Positions 63,013 through 64,000 of a stretch of DNA of 64,000 nt are shown in pieces. Under the pieces are notes generated by a model. It searched no databases, was not told where the DNA came from, and worked only from the letters and a program-made list of their open reading frames with translations. Positions within the stretch are counted from its first letter, which is position 1. Each line of letters opens with the position of its first letter. The stretch lies in the NCBI RefSeq assembly GCF_902459475.1, contig NZ_LR699114.1:372001-436000 (forward strand). Direction: 5' to 3'. Made by a program: the position numbers and the translations under genes. The stretch is from Aquicella lusitana (GTDB taxonomy: Bacteria > Pseudomonadota > Gammaproteobacteria > DSM-16500).

Positions 63013-64000
63013 ATGTATAACCGTCACAAAAAAAGCGCCAAAGCAACGGGCAAGCCTGACTTGTTTCAAAAGGCAGATAGTTTTAATGAGAAATGCCTTG
63101 GTGCTCTCCACGAGTTAAAAAAACTGAGCAAATCATTAACTGATATCCACTCTGATCATTCCAGTGTCAAGAAAAACTTACGGAAGGATACGTTATTGCA
63201 ACTGCGCTCGGAAATTGCAGAGCAAACCAAGAAAATATTAAATAATGTATCTGCAATAGAAAAAACGATTGCGCACGACAAAATAGACAGCGAAATAGCT
63301 GAGGCAATCGCAGAGCTAGAAGACGAATACAAAATAAAAACGAATGAAATCACAGAGGACTTGGCCCGTTTGGAAGAAAGCAAACGGCATGCAAAAGAAG
63401 AATTAAGAAAAATACAGAGCCAAGTGAATCAGCTTAAATTAATTTTGGCAAATTTACCAAAAGAAAGTGATCTTGCCCTGATCGCTAAATTATTGGAGTG
63501 GTCCGGTGAGGAGAAAAAAAAATGGAAAGAGATGTTTGTAGAGGCAGAAAAATATCAAGCCCGCTATTCGATTTTTAAGCTAAAAGATGCGCTTTTGGGT
63601 TCCTCGCATCCTGTTGAGAATCCGGCAGAAGCTATTCTTGCTGAAATAAAGAATAAAATAAAAACACTTGAAGCTGCTATCTCTTCGACGGAAGCTTTAA
63701 TTGAAGACGATGAAACAAAAGTCGAAACGCTTATCGTTAAGATGAAACATTTGCGCGAGCAAAACGATGCGTTTTTGCTTAAGTTGGGGAATAGCAAAGA
63801 TAAGTATTTGAATACACTGAATCAATGCAATGAAGAATTAAAAGAAATTTATAAGCAGGCCCAGAGAAGAGAATTACTCGATGAGATTGATAAGGCGATC
63901 TCGAGGCTGGAAAAAGAAGAGAGCCTAATGGGCCGATTAGACCAGCTGACAGAGCAGGCGCGCGGTCGAACCAGAGAGATGGCGTCTATTAGCAATGAAG
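63013..64000 (+). CDS. Coiled-coil protein, 5' part, candidate effector (cut by window end)
   Basis: The frame is open from ATG 63013 to the window end, giving at least 329 residues without a stop. The chain is almost wholly Lys/Glu/Leu-rich heptad-like helix (for example ELEDEYKIKTNEITEDLARLEES and RLEKEESLMGRLDQL), with no signal peptide. The basic N-terminus (MYNRHKKSAKATGKPD) is short. It resembles the two large coiled-coil genes at 36.9-43.2 kb in style, not in recognisable sequence. It is divergent from the LRR gene with a 208-base shared region. No function can be assigned. Confidence 0.8.
   Translation, partial: MYNRHKKSAKATGKPDLFQKADSFNEKCLGALHELKKLSKSLTDIHSDHSSVKKNLRKDTLLQLRSEIAEQTKKILNNVSAIEKTIAHDKIDSEIAEAIAELEDEYKIKTNEITEDLARLEESKRHAKEELRKIQSQVNQLKLILANLPKESDLALIAKLLEWSGEEKKKWKEMFVEAEKYQARYSIFKLKDALLGSSHPVENPAEAILAEIKNKIKTLEAAISSTEALIEDDETKVETLIVKMKHLREQNDAFLLKLGNSKDKYLNTLNQCNEELKEIYKQAQRRELLDEIDKAISRLEKEESLMGRLDQLTEQARGRTREMASISNE

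Overview
The window reads as chromosomal DNA of a gamma-proteobacterium of the order Legionellales, most like the Coxiellaceae (Coxiella/Aquicella/Rickettsiella side). The main evidence is a Dot/Icm type IVB secretion locus (icmW, icmX, icmV, dotA, dotB, dotC, dotD, icmT, icmS) plus a detached icmQ. A type II secretion cluster (gspJKLM and gspC) and large coiled-coil and leucine-rich-repeat genes of the kind these bacteria export as effectors support the same placement. The species cannot be named from sequence alone. Base composition looks like mid-40s % GC by eye (not computed).

Layout. 1-4.0 kb: end of a type II secretion operon (gspJ'-K-L-M) facing a Sel1 lipoprotein and gspC. 4-14.4 kb: housekeeping genes (bPH2 membrane protein, hemE, dsbD, gshA-gshB, dprA-smg, topA). 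14.4-17 kb: a carbonic anhydrase, palindromic repeats, a candidate CsrA-sequestering small RNA of the RsmY/RsmZ kind on the minus strand, and an intact IS982 element with a 6-bp target duplication just upstream of it. 17-23 kb: argS, a SPOR protein, a Cache-HAMP adenylate cyclase, yicC and ybjQ. 23-32.4 kb: Dot/Icm region I, with one unnamed exported Pro/Gln-rich gene. 32.5-36.9 kb: gpsA-secB-grxC-rhodanese, then a 453-bp element made of a DUF559 nuclease gene between perfect 51-bp inverted repeats, then comF and bioC. 36.9-43.2 kb: two large divergent coiled-coil genes, candidate effectors, sharing a 365-bp upstream region with a palindrome. 43.3-52.4 kb: nagK-like kinase and nagA, bifunctional spoT, two small membrane proteins, ridA, ctpA and gpmI. 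52.7-57.9 kb: mlaA, a small unknown gene, icmQ, a zinc-ribbon gene, hfq, hflX and yjeT. 57.9-64 kb: purA, whose 3' end overlaps a convergent tRNA-Leu, then recG, an LRR gene and the start of another coiled-coil gene cut by the window edge.

How the parts may fit together. IcmS, IcmW and IcmQ are the soluble chaperone/adaptor side of Dot/Icm. DotB is its ATPase. DotC and DotD are outer-membrane lipoproteins. DotA, IcmV, IcmT and IcmX are membrane or periplasmic parts. The coiled-coil and LRR genes are plausible cargo. SpoT and the proposed RsmY/Z-like RNA would be inputs to the stringent-response/CsrA switch that governs the biphasic life cycle in this order.

Repeats. Four palindromic families recur: (R1) a MITE-like nested palindrome ending in GGACTTTGGCCATTTT; (R2) a palindrome with core CCGCACTTGTTGCGG; (R3) a GTCATYCC...GGRATGAC hairpin; (R4) the REP-like arm of the DUF559 element, also present once alone at 52.6 kb.
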